Below, one piece after another: positions 1 through 11,360 of a DNA stretch of 64,000 nt. The position numbers and the translations under genes are program-made. The DNA is taken from contig NZ_UFQQ01000002.1 in NCBI RefSeq assembly GCF_900218015.1, forward strand, positions 16,787-80,786, read 5' to 3'. Source of the DNA: Rhodopseudomonas pentothenatexigens. Its GTDB lineage: Bacteria; Pseudomonadota; Alphaproteobacteria; Rhizobiales; Xanthobacteraceae. The stretch's first letter is position 1. Each line of letters begins with the position of its first letter. Below the pieces are notes generated by a model. It made no database searches, was not told the origin of the DNA, and saw only the letters and a program-made list of their open reading frames with translations.

Positions 1-1158
<1,158 letters not shown>

Positions 1159-1196
1159 TGCTCTCTCCGTTCAGTCGCGGCTCACACCTGCGACAA

Positions 1197-3269
1197 TCAG
1201 GCAAACTTCTTCTGGACTTCAGCCGACACGTTGGCCGGCGCTTCCGCGTAGTGGTCGAACTGCATGGTGAAGTTCGCCCGGCCCTGGCTCATCGAGCGCA
1301 GGTTGTTGACGTAGCCGAACATGTTCATCAGCGGCACCATCGCGTTGATCACGTTGGCATTGCCGCGCATGTCCTGACCCTGGATCTGGCCACGCCGCGA
1401 GTTGAGGTCGCCGATGACCGAGCCGGTGTAGTCTTCCGGGGTCACCACTTCGACCTTCATGATCGGCTCGAGGAGAACCGACTTGCCCTTCTGCAGCGCT
1501 TCGCGGAACGCGGCACGAGAGGCGATTTCGAAGGCCAGCGCCGACGAGTCGACGTCGTGGTACTTACCGTCGACCAGCGTCACCTTGACGTCGACCACCG
1601 GGAAGCCCGCGACCACGCCCGAAGACAGCACGCTCTCGATGCCCTTTTCGACACCCGGGATGTACTCCTTCGGCACCGCACCGCCGACGATCTTCGACTC
1701 GAACACGTAGCCGCCGCCCGGCTCGTTCGGCTCGACGACGAAGCTGACCGCCGCGAACTGACCGGTACCACCGGTCTGCTTCTTGTGGGTGTAGTCGACT
1801 TCGGCCTTCTTGGTGATGCGCTCACGGAACGCCACCTGCGGCGCACCGATGTTGGCATCGACCTTGTAGGTGCGCTTCAGGATGTCGACCTTGATGTCGA
1901 GGTGAAGTTCGCCCATGCCCTTCAGGATGGTCTGACCGGACTCGAGGTCGGTCGACACCCGGAACGACGGATCTTCGGCCGCCAGCTTCGCCAGCGCGAT
2001 GCCGAGCTTCTCCTGGTCGGCCTTCGACTTCGGCTCGATCGCGATTTCGATCACCGGCTCCGGGAATTCCATCTTTTCGAGGATCACCGGGTTGGCGGGA
2101 TCGCACAGCGTGTCGCCGGTGCGCGCTTCCTTCAGGCCGGCCAGCGCGACGATGTCGCCGGCATAGGCTTCCTTGATGTCTTCGCGGTTGTTGGCGTGCA
2201 TCAGCAGCATGCGGCCGATGCGCTCCTTCTTCTCGCGGGTCGAGTTCACCACGCCGGTGCCGCTCTGCAGAACGCCCGAGTAGATGCGGCAGAACGTGAT
2301 GGTGCCGACGAAGGGATCGTCCATGATCTTGAACGCCAGCAGCGACAGCGGCTCCTTGTCGTCCGCCCTGCGCACGACTTCGTTGCCCTGGTCGTCGGTG
2401 CCCTTGATCGCCGGCACGTCGAGCGGCGACGGCAGGTAGTCGACCACGGCGTCGAGCAGCGGCTGCACGCCCTTGTTCTTGAACGCCGAGCCGCACAGCA
2501 CCGGATAGAACGCGCCGGTCAGCACCGCCTTGCGGATCAGACGCTTCAGGGTCGCCTCGTCCGGCATGGTCCCTTCGAGATAAGCGCCCATCGCGTCGTC
2601 GTCGAGCTCGACGGCGGCTTCGATCATCTTCTCGCGATATTCCTTCGCCTGATCGAGCAGATCGGCCGGGATCTCGTCGTCGTGGAACTTGGCGCCCAGC
2701 GACTCGTCGTCCCACACCACGGCCTTCATGCGGACCAGATCGATCACGCCCTTGAAGTTGTTCTCGGAGCCGATCGGCAGCTGGATCGCCACCGGCTTGG
2801 CGCCGAGGCGATCGACGATGTCCTGCAGGCACTTGAAGAAGTCGGCGCCGGTCTTGTCCATCTTGTTGGCGAAGACGATGCGCGGAACCTTGTACTTGTC
2901 GCCCTGGCGCCACACCGTCTCGGTCTGCGGCTCGACGCCCTGATTGGAGTCGAGAACGCACACGGCACCGTCGAGCACGCGCAAGCTGCGCTCGACTTCG
3001 ATGGTGAAGTCGACGTGGCCGGGGGTGTCGATGATGTTGAGGCGCTTACCGTTCCAGAACGCGGTCGTGGCGGCCGACGTAATGGTGATGCCCCGCTCCT
3101 GCTCCTGCGTCATCCAGTCCATCGTCGCGGCACCTTCGTGCACTTCGCCGATCTTGTGGCTCTTGCCGGTGTAGAACAGGATGCGCTCGGTCGTCGTGGT
3201 CTTGCCGGCATCAATGTGGGCCATGATGCCGAAGTTGCGGTAGTCCTCGATGGCGTGAACGCGGGGCAT
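1197..3269 (-). CDS. fusA: Elongation factor G
   Basis: This 690-residue protein is EF-G, the GTPase that drives translocation of tRNA and mRNA on the ribosome. The start [20 protein letters not shown] is typical of alphaproteobacterial EF-G. The P-loop AHIDAGKTT lies at about residues 17-25, the DTPGHVDF G3 motif follows, and NKMD is the G4 motif. Length is normal for the family. It sits between rpsG (30 bp upstream) and tuf copy 1 (38 bp downstream) in the classic str operon order. No frameshift or unusual insert is visible. Confidence 0.98.
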   Translation of the reverse strand: MPRVHAIEDYRNFGIMAHIDAGKTTTTERILFYTGKSHKIGEVHEGAATMDWMTQEQERGITITSAATTAFWNGKRLNIIDTPGHVDFTIEVERSLRVLDGAVCVLDSNQGVEPQTETVWRQGDKYKVPRIVFANKMDKTGADFFKCLQDIVDRLGAKPVAIQLPIGSENNFKGVIDLVRMKAVVWDDESLGAKFHDDEIPADLLDQAKEYREKMIEAAVELDDDAMGAYLEGTMPDEATLKRLIRKAVLTGAFYPVLCGSAFKNKGVQPLLDAVVDYLPSPLDVPAIKGTDDQGNEVVRRADDKEPLSLLAFKIMDDPFVGTITFCRIYSGVLQSGTGVVNSTREKKERIGRMLLMHANNREDIKEAYAGDIVALAGLKEARTGDTLCDPANPVILEKMEFPEPVIEIAIEPKSKADQEKLGIALAKLAAEDPSFRVSTDLESGQTILKGMGELHLDIKVDILKRTYKVDANIGAPQVAFRERITKKAEVDYTHKKQTGGTGQFAAVSFVVEPNEPGGGYVFESKIVGGAVPKEYIPGVEKGIESVLSSGVVAGFPVVDVKVTLVDGKYHDVDSSALAFEIASRAAFREALQKGKSVLLEPIMKVEVVTPEDYTGSVIGDLNSRRGQIQGQDMRGNANVINAMVPLMNMFGYVNNLRSMSQGRANFTMQFDHYAEAPANVSAEVQKKFA

Positions 3270-3299
3270 AGCGTCTTCCTTGATTCCGTTGCTTCGCCG

Positions 3300-3785
<486 letters not shown>

Positions 3786-4157
3786 TTACTTCGGACGCTT
3801 CGCGCCGTACTTCGAACGGCGCTGCTTACGGTTCTTGACGCCCTGGGTATCGAGGACGCCGCGGAGGATGTGGTAGCGCACGCCCGGCAAGTCCTTGACG
3901 CGGCCGCCGCGGATCATCACCACCGAGTGCTCCTGCAGGTTGTGACCCTCACCCGGAATGTAACCGATGACCTCGAAGCCGTTGGTCAGGCGCACCTTGG
4001 CGACCTTACGCAGCGCCGAGTTCGGCTTCTTCGGCGTCGTGGTGTAGACGCGGGTGCACACGCCGCGCTTCTGCGGCGACTGCTGCAGCGCCGGAACCTT
4101 CTTGCGCGACTTCTGCACCACGCGCGGATTTGCGATCAGCTGGTTGATCGTCGGCAT
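3786..4157 (-). CDS. rpsL: 30S ribosomal protein S12
   Basis: S12 (123 residues) is the decoding-centre protein of the 30S subunit and the classical site of streptomycin-resistance mutations. I start it at 4157 ([20 protein letters not shown]), the standard N-terminus of the family. The same frame stays open for 45 more codons upstream, but that stretch is low-complexity leader, not protein. The [18 protein letters not shown] block holds the lysine associated with streptomycin sensitivity. It is the first gene of the str operon and is preceded by a leader of about 400 nt and a strong promoter at 4567-4595. Confidence 0.98.
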   Translation of the reverse strand: MPTINQLIANPRVVQKSRKKVPALQQSPQKRGVCTRVYTTTPKKPNSALRKVAKVRLTNGFEVIGYIPGEGHNLQEHSVVMIRGGRVKDLPGVRYHILRGVLDTQGVKNRKQRRSKYGAKRPK

Positions 4158-5062
4158 CTTCGCCTTCACCCTCAAGCTTCGCGCGAAACCGTCTGTCGGT
4201 TTCGCAAATTCGTTCGGGGCTACCCGCCCCAGCGGCCGCCCTACCCGACCGAACCCGAGTTCGATCACGCAAAGCGAAATCGCGCCAGCCACTCATCGCT
4301 GAGCGGAAAGCGCTTCCACGCAACAGAGGACCGCAGCAAAGACCGGGCAGCTTCCGCTGACCGACTCCTACCGAGGTCATGCTTCCAAAACCGTCCTGAC
4401 GAGAAAGAGCCCCGAAAGAACGCTCAATGTCCTGGCATTGCCTGGCTTATGTCGACAGCGTTTGAGCGACTTGGGTCGAGGGTGGTGCCCGTAAGTCCTT
4501 GAAAGGACGGCCCGGGTGTTCCGTTCCGACGTTGGCGAAGCTCACCGCCTGTCTTGAAGTGGGCGGGTTGTATCGGCGGACTACCCCCAAGTCAAGGCAA
4601 AACCGCCGCTTGATGACGGTTCGGCGACGACTTTCGGCTCCCTGCCCGACCGGCGTGAAATGCCTATGGAATGGGGCGTTGTCGCGTCCCGCTTCGGCCG
4701 CGGCGAAGGTCCGATTTCGGACTCCGGAGCCCGCTGGCAAGGGCCGGACCGACGCTCCTCACGACGGGATTCATAGAATCGTCAGGTACTGCCCGGGCGA
4801 ATCCGCCTCCGACTCGGGGGGATTCGCTTCGTCCTGCCGTCTCGATTCGGCACAGGGCGGCGCCGCCAACACGCCACCGCGATATTCGGTAATTTGATAC
4901 CCCAACAATCCCCCTTCCATTCGACCAAGACCCGCCGTCCCGTTCAAGGACGATCGCGGCCGGCGGCGGCGCGATCCACAGAAGCCGGACGATCCTGATT
5001 GCCGGCGGCGGAATCGCTGTGGCTAAGTGCCAGGCGGGGCGACGTGGTCGGCCAGCCGCAGC
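4158..5062. other. rpsL leader and divergent intergenic region
   Basis: These 905 bases hold no convincing gene. The open frames in it have no family resemblance and overlap one another. The part next to rpsL is the leader of the str operon (about 400 nt from the promoter at 4567-4595 to the ATG). The rest must carry the control region of the plus-strand outer-membrane gene; I could not identify its promoter. Confidence 0.6.
4567..4595 (-). promoter_or_regulatory. Sigma-70 promoter of the rpsL-rpsG-fusA-tuf operon
   Basis: On the minus strand the sequence reads TTGACT, 17 nt, TACAAC, an excellent match to the housekeeping consensus with ideal spacing. It is about 410 nt upstream of the rpsL start and shares the TTGAC-N17-TACAA pattern with the secE promoter at 35959-35987. 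Confidence 0.7.
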
Positions 5063-5986
5063 ATGGGTTGGAACGAGATGGCGGGTTCGGGGCGAGATCG
5101 GGTGGTGCCGCGACACATGGCGGCGGTCGCGGCGGCCGCCGTGTCGCTGCAGCTCGCCGTCGCGCCTGCCCTGGCGGCTGACGACGACGACGCGCCGGCG
5201 CAGACCTACCCCAATATCTATCTCGACCTCCGCACCAGCTACGGCCGCACCCCGGCCGGGGTGTTGTCGATCGGCTTTGCGAGCCCGACCATCGCGGTGC
5301 TGTCCCGACTGCGCGAACTGGCGGCGCTGCCGCCGCTGCAGGCGCCGACGCTGCCGGCGAGCCAGAGCGTGGAACTCGATGTCCCGCTGACCATCGACGT
5401 CAACGACCGCGTCTCGCTGTACGGCGGCTTCAGCACCACCACCAGCAAAAGCGGTGCGGGCTGGAGCTCGGTCGACATCACCAGCTGGAACGTCGGCTTC
5501 CAGGCCGACATCTATCGCCAGGACGGCGGCGCGCTGCCGACGCTGACGCTGCAGACCACCCTCACCCGCTCGGTGCCGAGCGGGCCGCTCGCCACCACCT
5601 CGGTCAACACCGTGCTGGAGGCGTCCTACGCGTTCGACGCCGACGAGACCCGCGGCGTGCTTGCCGGCGTTCAGTTCACCACCACCGCGATCGACGCCGA
5701 CCGCGCAGCGATCCGTCCGAACACCATCGGCTGGCTCGGCGGCTATTATCAGTGGGACAGCAATTGGAAGCTGACCGGCCGCGCCGGCCTGCAATCGTTC
5801 GGCGGCGCCGAGCTGCTGCGCTTCACCCCGATCGATGCCTTCACCCAGCCGATCCTGCGGATCGATCTCGACAAGATGGACGACAACGACAACCGGCTGT
5901 TCGGCATCACCGCGCAGGTGTCGTGGACGCCGAAGCCGGCCTATCAGCTCACCGTGCGGACGCCGCTGTATCTGACGAAGAACTGA
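5063..5986 (+). CDS. Putative outer-membrane beta-barrel protein
   Basis: I do not recognise a named family. The mature part is rich in alternating hydrophobic and polar stretches, such as VELDVPLTIDVNDRVSLYGG and VNTVLEASYAFD, which look like transmembrane beta strands, and it ends in LYLTKN. A signal peptide is plausible: RDRVVPRH followed by a long Ala/Val core ending PALA, then an acidic mature start. Start choice is uncertain. ATG at 5063 gives 307 residues and a positive n-region; ATG at 5117 would begin at the hydrophobic core; the frame is also open from 5027. It is divergent from rpsL. Export to the outer membrane is inferred from composition only. Confidence 0.6.
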   Translation: MGWNEMAGSGRDRVVPRHMAAVAAAAVSLQLAVAPALAADDDDAPAQTYPNIYLDLRTSYGRTPAGVLSIGFASPTIAVLSRLRELAALPPLQAPTLPASQSVELDVPLTIDVNDRVSLYGGFSTTTSKSGAGWSSVDITSWNVGFQADIYRQDGGALPTLTLQTTLTRSVPSGPLATTSVNTVLEASYAFDADETRGVLAGVQFTTTAIDADRAAIRPNTIGWLGGYYQWDSNWKLTGRAGLQSFGGAELLRFTPIDAFTQPILRIDLDKMDDNDNRLFGITAQVSWTPKPAYQLTVRTPLYLTKN

Positions 5987-6160
5987 GGCCGGCGGAGCGG
6001 CTGGTCGGGCTGATCCCGGCGGCGGAGGCGCGGCAGATGCCGCAACGGGTCACAACCAGCCCTCCCACCCTCATGCAAGCAAGGCTGCACGCCTGCTTCA
6101 ATCTCGAAGCGGTCGAAGAACGAGCGTCACGCAGATCATGCTCAGTCAAACGACCTTCTG

Positions 6161-7048
6161 CTATCCACCGCCCCGCCGCCTCGCACCCGCATTCGAAATC
6201 AGCGCCATCAGGGCTTGCAGCAGCGAACTCGGATCGCCGGACCACACCAGATGCGTCCGATTCTTGCGCAGCTTCGCCGGCAATGGATGGCGGTCGACCG
6301 CCGTGCCCAAAGCGGCGTGATCGAGCACGCCTGCGGGCACGATCGCGATGCCGGAGCCTGCAGCGACGCAGGCGACGATGGCGTGATAGGAGCCGAGGTC
6401 GAGAATTCGGTCGGGCGATACGCCTTCGGACGCCAGCCATTCCATCAGGCGCCGGCGGTAGGAGCAGCCGTGCGGAAACGCCACCACCGTCTTGCCGCCG
6501 AGGTCGGCGGAGCGGCGCAGCGGGCGGTCGCCCTTGGCGGTGATCAGCACCAGCTCTTCTTCGAACGCCGCGACTGAGGCGAAGCTACCCGGCTCGAACG
6601 GCTCTGAGACGAAGGCGGCCTCGATCTCGAACCGCTCCAACTGCCGAAGCAGCGCACCGGTGGTGTCGGTCGTCATCTGGATCGCGATGTCGGGGTAGCG
6701 CGCATGAAAGCGCGACAGCAGCGGCGGCAGCCGCACCCCGGCGGCGCTTTCCAGAGACCCCAGCCGCAGCACGCCTTTCGCCTTGCCGCTGCGCAACTCC
6801 TGCTCGGCGGCGTCGGCCAACTGCAGCAGACGTTCGGCGTGGCTCAGCAGGGTGCGGCCGAGATCGGTGAGGACCAGACCGCGCCCCTGACGGCGAAACA
6901 GGCTGTGCCCGATCCGCTCCTCAAATTGCTTGATGCGGGTGGTGACGTTGGACGGCACCCGGTGCAGCCGGTCCGCCGCGCGGGTGATTCCGCCCTCCCT
7001 GACGACGGCGCGGAAAATCTCGAGGTCGTCGAGGTCCATTATTCTCAT
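6161..7048 (-). CDS. LysR-family transcriptional regulator
   Basis: The 295-residue protein has the LysR layout: an N-terminal winged HTH (residues 5-65, with GGITRAADRLHRVPSNVTTR as the recognition region) and a periplasmic-binding-like effector domain from about residue 90. The gene is divergent from the MFS gene at 7114, a common arrangement in which the LysR protein controls its neighbour and itself. A 16-bp palindrome at 7047-7062 sits on the start codon and may be its binding site. The start could be ATG at 7048 or ATG at 7039 (MDLDDLEIF); the second is closer to the usual N-terminus. The effector is unknown. Confidence 0.9.
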   Translation of the reverse strand: MRIMDLDDLEIFRAVVREGGITRAADRLHRVPSNVTTRIKQFEERIGHSLFRRQGRGLVLTDLGRTLLSHAERLLQLADAAEQELRSGKAKGVLRLGSLESAAGVRLPPLLSRFHARYPDIAIQMTTDTTGALLRQLERFEIEAAFVSEPFEPGSFASVAAFEEELVLITAKGDRPLRRSADLGGKTVVAFPHGCSYRRRLMEWLASEGVSPDRILDLGSYHAIVACVAAGSGIAIVPAGVLDHAALGTAVDRHPLPAKLRKNRTHLVWSGDPSSLLQALMALISNAGARRRGGG

Positions 7049-7062
7049 ATCGAGAACGATAT
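7047..7062. promoter_or_regulatory. Perfect palindrome between LysR and MFS genes
   Basis: The sequence ATATCGAGAACGATAT is a perfect inverted repeat (6-bp arms, 4-bp centre). It overlaps the upstream LysR start codon and lies about 50 bp before the MFS gene, so it is a natural candidate operator for the divergent pair. Confidence 0.45.
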
Positions 7063-7113
7063 TTCAAAATAATTCATTTTTCAACATCGGCCCGATTTGC
7101 TGTTGTCGAGCCC

Positions 7114-8361
7114 ATGATTGAATCGGTCGACCTGATGCAACGTAGTTCCGCCGAAGCCGCTGCCCCTCATCCGCCGACCTGGCTGATCGTCGTGAGCGGC
7201 ATCGTGGCGCTCGCCGCCGCGATGGGGATCGGCCGGTTCGCGTTCACGCCGCTGTTGCCGCTGATGCTGCGCGACGGCACCTTGAATGCCGCCGCCGGCG
7301 CCGAATGGGCGGCCGCGAACTACGCCGGCTACCTGGCGGGCGCGCTGACCGCCTCGATCTTTGCCGGCCATCCCCAGCTCGGCGTGCGCCTGTCGCTGGT
7401 CGGCATCGCGCTGTCGACGATGGCACCGGCGTGGATCGATCGCGACTCGATGGAGCTTGTCGGCGCAGTGCTCCGCGCCGTCTCCGGGGTCTGCAGTGCA
7501 TGGGCGCTGGTGTGCGCCAGCAGTTGGTGCCTCACTGAACTCGCGCGGCGCCACAGGCCTCAGCTCGGCGCCTGGATCTATTGCGGCGTCGGTCTCGGCA
7601 TCGCGCTGGCCGGAACGATCGCCTGGCTCGGCGGGCAGCAGACGGCTTCCGCGCTGTGGCTCGAACTCGGAACGATCACGGCCGCCGGAACGATCATCGT
7701 CGCCGCCGGCCTCGGACGCCGGACCAGCGCACCGCCACCGGCAGTCACGCCTGCGCACGCGCAACTCGTGGCGAAGAGTGCGGATCGTCAGTGGGACATC
7801 GTAGCGTGTTACGGTGTCTTCGGCTTCGGCTACATCATTCCGGCCACCTTCCTGCCGGCGATGGCGCGGGAATTGACCGCGGACCCGTTGGTGTTCGGCA
7901 TCACCTGGCCGCTGTTCGGGCTGGCCGCCGCGATCTCGGTGGCGCTGGCGGCTCATCGGCTCCACGGCTGGCCGCGGCGGCGGGTGTGGGCGCTGGCGCA
8001 AGGGACGATGGCGGTCGGCACGGCGCTGCCGCTGATCAGCCACGCGCTGTGGTCCCTCGCCGCCTCCGCCGTGCTGGTCGGCGGCACCTTCATGGTCGCG
8101 ACGATGGCCGGACTTCAGCTTGCCCGCGAGCTGTGCCCCGCCAATCTGACGCCGCTGCTGGCGCGGATGACGGTGGCGTTCGCCGTGGGACAAATCATCG
8201 GGCCGGTCGTCATTCGTCTGCTCGGCACCGGCACCTGGGCCGGCTGGGACAGCATGGCCTGGGCCAGCGCCGCCTCCACCCTGCTGCTGGCGATCAGCAC
8301 AGCCTGGCTCTGCCGCGACGCCGAGCCGCTCGCCGGCTCCGAACCAACACAGGGCGCATAG
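7114..8361 (+). CDS. YbfB/YjiJ-family MFS transporter
   Basis: The 415-residue product is an inner-membrane transporter with about twelve hydrophobic segments. The motif GIGRFAFTPLLPLM in the first membrane helix is characteristic of the YbfB/YjiJ branch of the major facilitator superfamily, whose substrates are mostly unknown. The gene is divergent from a LysR regulator, separated by only 65 bp containing a palindrome, so it is probably the regulator's target. It ends shortly before the convergent gene at 8419. Substrate cannot be told from sequence. Confidence 0.88.
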   Translation: MIESVDLMQRSSAEAAAPHPPTWLIVVSGIVALAAAMGIGRFAFTPLLPLMLRDGTLNAAAGAEWAAANYAGYLAGALTASIFAGHPQLGVRLSLVGIALSTMAPAWIDRDSMELVGAVLRAVSGVCSAWALVCASSWCLTELARRHRPQLGAWIYCGVGLGIALAGTIAWLGGQQTASALWLELGTITAAGTIIVAAGLGRRTSAPPPAVTPAHAQLVAKSADRQWDIVACYGVFGFGYIIPATFLPAMARELTADPLVFGITWPLFGLAAAISVALAAHRLHGWPRRRVWALAQGTMAVGTALPLISHALWSLAASAVLVGGTFMVATMAGLQLARELCPANLTPLLARMTVAFAVGQIIGPVVIRLLGTGTWAGWDSMAWASAASTLLLAISTAWLCRDAEPLAGSEPTQGA

Positions 8362-8418
8362 GCCAGCCCCCCGCGATGCCGCCGCGATGGCGGCCATGCC
8401 TATCGTGAGGTCCCAGCG

Positions 8419-9222
8419 TCAAAACACGATCTGGTAGCCGAGGTACGATCTGAACTGATTGGTCTGCGATGCATTGAGAAATGCCCGGCCGACCGAGAAA
8501 TACAAATGCTGCTTGTCGGCTAGTTTGTATTTTCCGCCGAATTCCAGCCCCGCCGTCTCGGGCGTCGTTCGGCTGGTCGCGCTCTGATAATAGGCGTTGA
8601 GGCCGAGGCTGAGATGATCCGTCACTTCACGCGAGATCGCTTGGCCAACATAGACATAGTCCCGATTGTCCGCCCCCGGATTCAGTCCGTAAGCGATATT
8701 GCCGATGAGCGACCATTTGCCGAAGCTCTTCTCGAAGATCACCGGGAAGTAGCCACGCAGGTGCGATGAGCCGATCCCATATTGTGAGGACACCGATGGC
8801 AGGCTGATCTGCGGCGCGAAGCCGATCGACGGCAACCACGATCCGTCAGGTGCATCGAGAACCCGGTAGCCCAAAGCCAACTCGGCCGATCCCGGTCCGT
8901 AGGTGAAGGTGTCCGCTTCGCTTCGGGCTTCGAATGGAAGCGAGAAGTCGAACTCCAGATTCTTCGAGATCCGATACATTGCCTCGGTGCGCGGAATTGC
9001 AATCTCGTCCGCTCCCCGGCGCCACAGATAGGTCGCGATCGCGCGGATGCCGAACTGGCCGGGGTCGACGCTGAAGGTCGAGCTCGTCTGAAACGGAGCC
9101 GCGAAGCCGAACGCCTCGGGCGCACTTCCCACCACCGCGCTAGCACAGCCAATCAACGCGGCTGCGCCGAACCAACGCCGGCCCTGCCGATAGCTCCGCT
9201 CCAAATGCTCGGAACCCATCAC
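8419..9222 (-). CDS. Putative outer-membrane transporter (MetA-pathway phenol-degradation type)
   Basis: The 267-residue product has a signal-like N-terminus (hydrophobic core at about residues 18-40) and then short strands with the look of a small beta-barrel: WLPSIGFAPQISLPS, WSLIGNIAYGLNPG and a C-terminal end SYLGYQIVF with the terminal Phe expected of outer-membrane proteins. This resembles the transporter family named after the MetA pathway of phenol degradation. That family link is from pattern memory and was not searched. ATG at 9222 or 9219 could be the start. It lies 130 bp downstream of an MFS gene in the same direction. Confidence 0.6.
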   Translation of the reverse strand: MMGSEHLERSYRQGRRWFGAAALIGCASAVVGSAPEAFGFAAPFQTSSTFSVDPGQFGIRAIATYLWRRGADEIAIPRTEAMYRISKNLEFDFSLPFEARSEADTFTYGPGSAELALGYRVLDAPDGSWLPSIGFAPQISLPSVSSQYGIGSSHLRGYFPVIFEKSFGKWSLIGNIAYGLNPGADNRDYVYVGQAISREVTDHLSLGLNAYYQSATSRTTPETAGLEFGGKYKLADKQHLYFSVGRAFLNASQTNQFRSYLGYQIVF

Positions 9223-9352
9223 ACGACCTCATCGTCATGAAGCTCGCTCGCGAGTTGATCTGCTCTGGCGTGGTCTGTCCAGCCCGGATGTCGCGGCAAC
9301 TTCGCTCCAGGCGTAGGCGCAGCGCTTTCCGGGTACGGAACTGTGCCCCCAG

Positions 9353-10561
9353 CTACGCCACCGCCAGTTCCACCCGCCGCGGCGGGAACGGCCGGAACGT
9401 CGCCAGGATCAGCATCGCGGCGAGGCCCATGGCGCAGGAGGCGACGTACATCGGCGCATAGCTGCCGTAGGCATCGTAGATCAGCCCGCCGAGCACCGGG
9501 CCGGTCGACATGCCGAGGCTGCCGGCCATCGCGGTGCCGCCGACGATCGTGCCCATCATCCGCAGCGGGAAGTTCTCGCGGATGATCACCGCATAGAGAG
9601 GCATGGTGCCGGCGTAGATGAAGCCGACCGCGACCGCGACGGCGTAGAAACCGCCGAGCCCGCCGACGAAGGCATAGGCCAGCACCCCGAACGCCTGCGC
9701 CAAGAGACCGATGACCAGCACACGCTGCGCGCCGAAGCGGTCGCCGGCCAGCCCGAAGCCGATCCGGCCGAACATCCCGGCCAGTCCCTCGACGCTGTAG
9801 ATCGTGGTCGCCGCGATCATCGGGATGCCGCAGGTCACCGCGTAGCTGACGGTGTGGAAGATCGGACCGGAATGGGTCGCGCAGCAGAAGAAGTTGGCCA
9901 GCATCAGCGTGACGAATTGCGGCGAGCGCACCGCCTGCCCCACCGTCATCTCGTCCGCAGCATCCACCGCCGCCGCCTCGGCGCCGCCCGCTTCCAGCGC
10001 CGGCGGCCGCCGCACCAGCAGCGCCGCCGGGATCATCAGCGCGGCGACCACTGCAGCCATGATCAGCATCGCGCCGCGCCAGTCGTGGATCGTCACCAGC
10101 CACGCCGCCAGCGGCGCCATCGTCAGCGGCGCCATGCCCATGCCGGCGGACACCAGCGACACCGCAAGGCCGCGCCCGGTGTCGAACCAGCCGGTGACGC
10201 AGGCCATCATCGGCGCGAACACCGCGGCTGTGGCGGCGCCGACCATTACGCCGAACAGCAGTTGGAATTCGATCAGCGAACCGGCGCGGCTGGCGAGCGC
10301 GAGGCTGGCCGCCAGCACCACCGATCCTGCCAGCACGACGGGGCGCGGCCCGTACCTGTCCGACAGATTGCCCCACAGCATGCTGGCGGCCGCCATCGCC
10401 AGGAAGCCGATCGTCATCGCGGTGGAGATGCCGGTGACCGACCAGCCGGTGTCCTGCGACATCGGCCTGATCAGCACCGGCAACGAGAACATCGCACCGG
10501 CCGCGACGCAGCCGAGCACGCCGCCGGCCGCAACGATCACCCAACGATAGGACTGGTTCAT
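9353..10561 (-). CDS. MFS transporter
   Basis: The 402-residue protein has about twelve hydrophobic helices and the MFS loop motif GNLSDRYGPRPVVLAG between helices 2 and 3 (residues 64-79), with the equivalent GLAGDRFGAQRVLVIG in the second half. It resembles oxalate/formate-antiporter-like (OFA) or monocarboxylate-type carriers, but I cannot name a substrate. It starts MNQSYRWVIVAAGGVLG. A palindromic repeat (10593-10708) lies just upstream, which probably separates it from the VOC gene. Confidence 0.85.
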   Translation of the reverse strand: MNQSYRWVIVAAGGVLGCVAAGAMFSLPVLIRPMSQDTGWSVTGISTAMTIGFLAMAAASMLWGNLSDRYGPRPVVLAGSVVLAASLALASRAGSLIEFQLLFGVMVGAATAAVFAPMMACVTGWFDTGRGLAVSLVSAGMGMAPLTMAPLAAWLVTIHDWRGAMLIMAAVVAALMIPAALLVRRPPALEAGGAEAAAVDAADEMTVGQAVRSPQFVTLMLANFFCCATHSGPIFHTVSYAVTCGIPMIAATTIYSVEGLAGMFGRIGFGLAGDRFGAQRVLVIGLLAQAFGVLAYAFVGGLGGFYAVAVAVGFIYAGTMPLYAVIIRENFPLRMMGTIVGGTAMAGSLGMSTGPVLGGLIYDAYGSYAPMYVASCAMGLAAMLILATFRPFPPRRVELAVA

Positions 10562-10592
10562 GGTCGTTTCCGTGTTGCACGAGTGCTTGCCG

Positions 10593-10708
10593 CGTCATTG
10601 CGAGGAGCACCCGGATCGGCGCGATGCGCCGTCCGGGCACAGGCTCCGCGACCAAGCAATCCAGCTCAGTGCGCGCAGCTGGATTGCTTCGCTTCGCTCG
10701 CAATGACG
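10593..10708. repeat. Dispersed palindromic repeat, CGTCATTGCGAG family
   Basis: It starts CGTCATTGCGAG and ends CGCAATGACG, with internal AAGCAATCC and GGATTGCTTCGCTTCGCT arms. Two more copies of the same family are at 49078-49160 and 54631-54712. All are intergenic and can fold into long hairpins. This copy has an extra central insert and is longer than the other two. Confidence 0.8.
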
Positions 10709-10816
10709 TTGAAAGACTCGCGCGAAAGGACTGGGTCTCCCATACTCCGAGGACGAAGCGACCCCGCCGCGGCCGACATTGGGCCGGCGTTTTTTTTCGC
10801 CGGCCCCGCGCCGCCG

Positions 10817-11245
10817 TCAGGCCGACGCCGGCAGCGTGTTGATCATCCAGGGAATTCCGAAGCGGTCGATCAGCGAGCCGAAGCCGGGCGACCAGAACGT
10901 CTCGCCGAACGGCATCATCGGCTTGCCGCCCTCGGACAATTGCTCGTACCAGCGCTGCGCCTCGGCCTTGTCCTCCGTGTGCAGGGTGACGTCGAACCCG
11001 TTCTTCGGCTTGTCGATGTTCGGAGCCCAGCCGGTGTCCATGTCGGCGCCCATCAGCGCCTGATCGCCGACCTCGAGCCAGCAGTGCATCAGCCAAGTCT
11101 TGTACTTCGGATCGGTGACCGGCATCTCCGGCGGCGCGTCGCCATAGGGGAATGCCGCGGTGATCTTGCCGCCCAGCACCTTTGCGTAGAACTCGAACGC
11201 CTCGCGGCACTGTCCCTGGAAGCTCAGGCTGGTCACGATCTTCAT
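10817..11245 (-). CDS. VOC-family (PhnB/glyoxalase-like) protein
   Basis: The 142-residue protein starts MKIVTSLSFQGQCREAFEFY, typical of PhnB-like members of the vicinal-oxygen-chelate fold, which bind metals, antibiotics or small substrates. Two beta-alpha-beta-beta-beta modules are visible, with late conserved elements FWSPGFGSLIDRFGIPW. The specific activity is unknown; many homologues are annotated only as VOC or 3-demethylubiquinone methyltransferase-like proteins. I chose ATG 11245 because the upstream extension in the same frame is not conserved in type. It is divergent from a MarR regulator with a palindrome between them, so MarR control is likely. Confidence 0.85.
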   Translation of the reverse strand: MKIVTSLSFQGQCREAFEFYAKVLGGKITAAFPYGDAPPEMPVTDPKYKTWLMHCWLEVGDQALMGADMDTGWAPNIDKPKNGFDVTLHTEDKAEAQRWYEQLSEGGKPMMPFGETFWSPGFGSLIDRFGIPWMINTLPASA

Positions 11246-11313
11246 GCAGTTTTCCTCTCCTGTCCGCCCGGCGACGCGCGATCGCACGAGCGCGCTTGAA
11301 CCCCAGTCATTAG

Positions 11314-11325
11314 GTTGATATCAAC
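11314..11325. promoter_or_regulatory. Candidate MarR operator
   Basis: GTTGATATCAAC is a perfect 12-bp palindrome in the 115-bp gap between the VOC gene and the MarR gene. MarR proteins usually bind such sites next to their own gene. Only this one copy was noticed in the gap. Confidence 0.5.
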
Positions 11326-11360
11326 GTATATCGCCCATCGCTTGTCAAGAGCCGTTCTCA

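Noticed and set aside
10781-10806. Hairpin with eight Ts in the loop as a terminator
   Set aside because: The T run is in the loop, not after the stem, so it does not have terminator form on either strand.
11314-11325. FNR-type box (TTGAT-N4-ATCAA)
   Set aside because: The core lacks the four-base spacer; it fits a MarR palindrome better.
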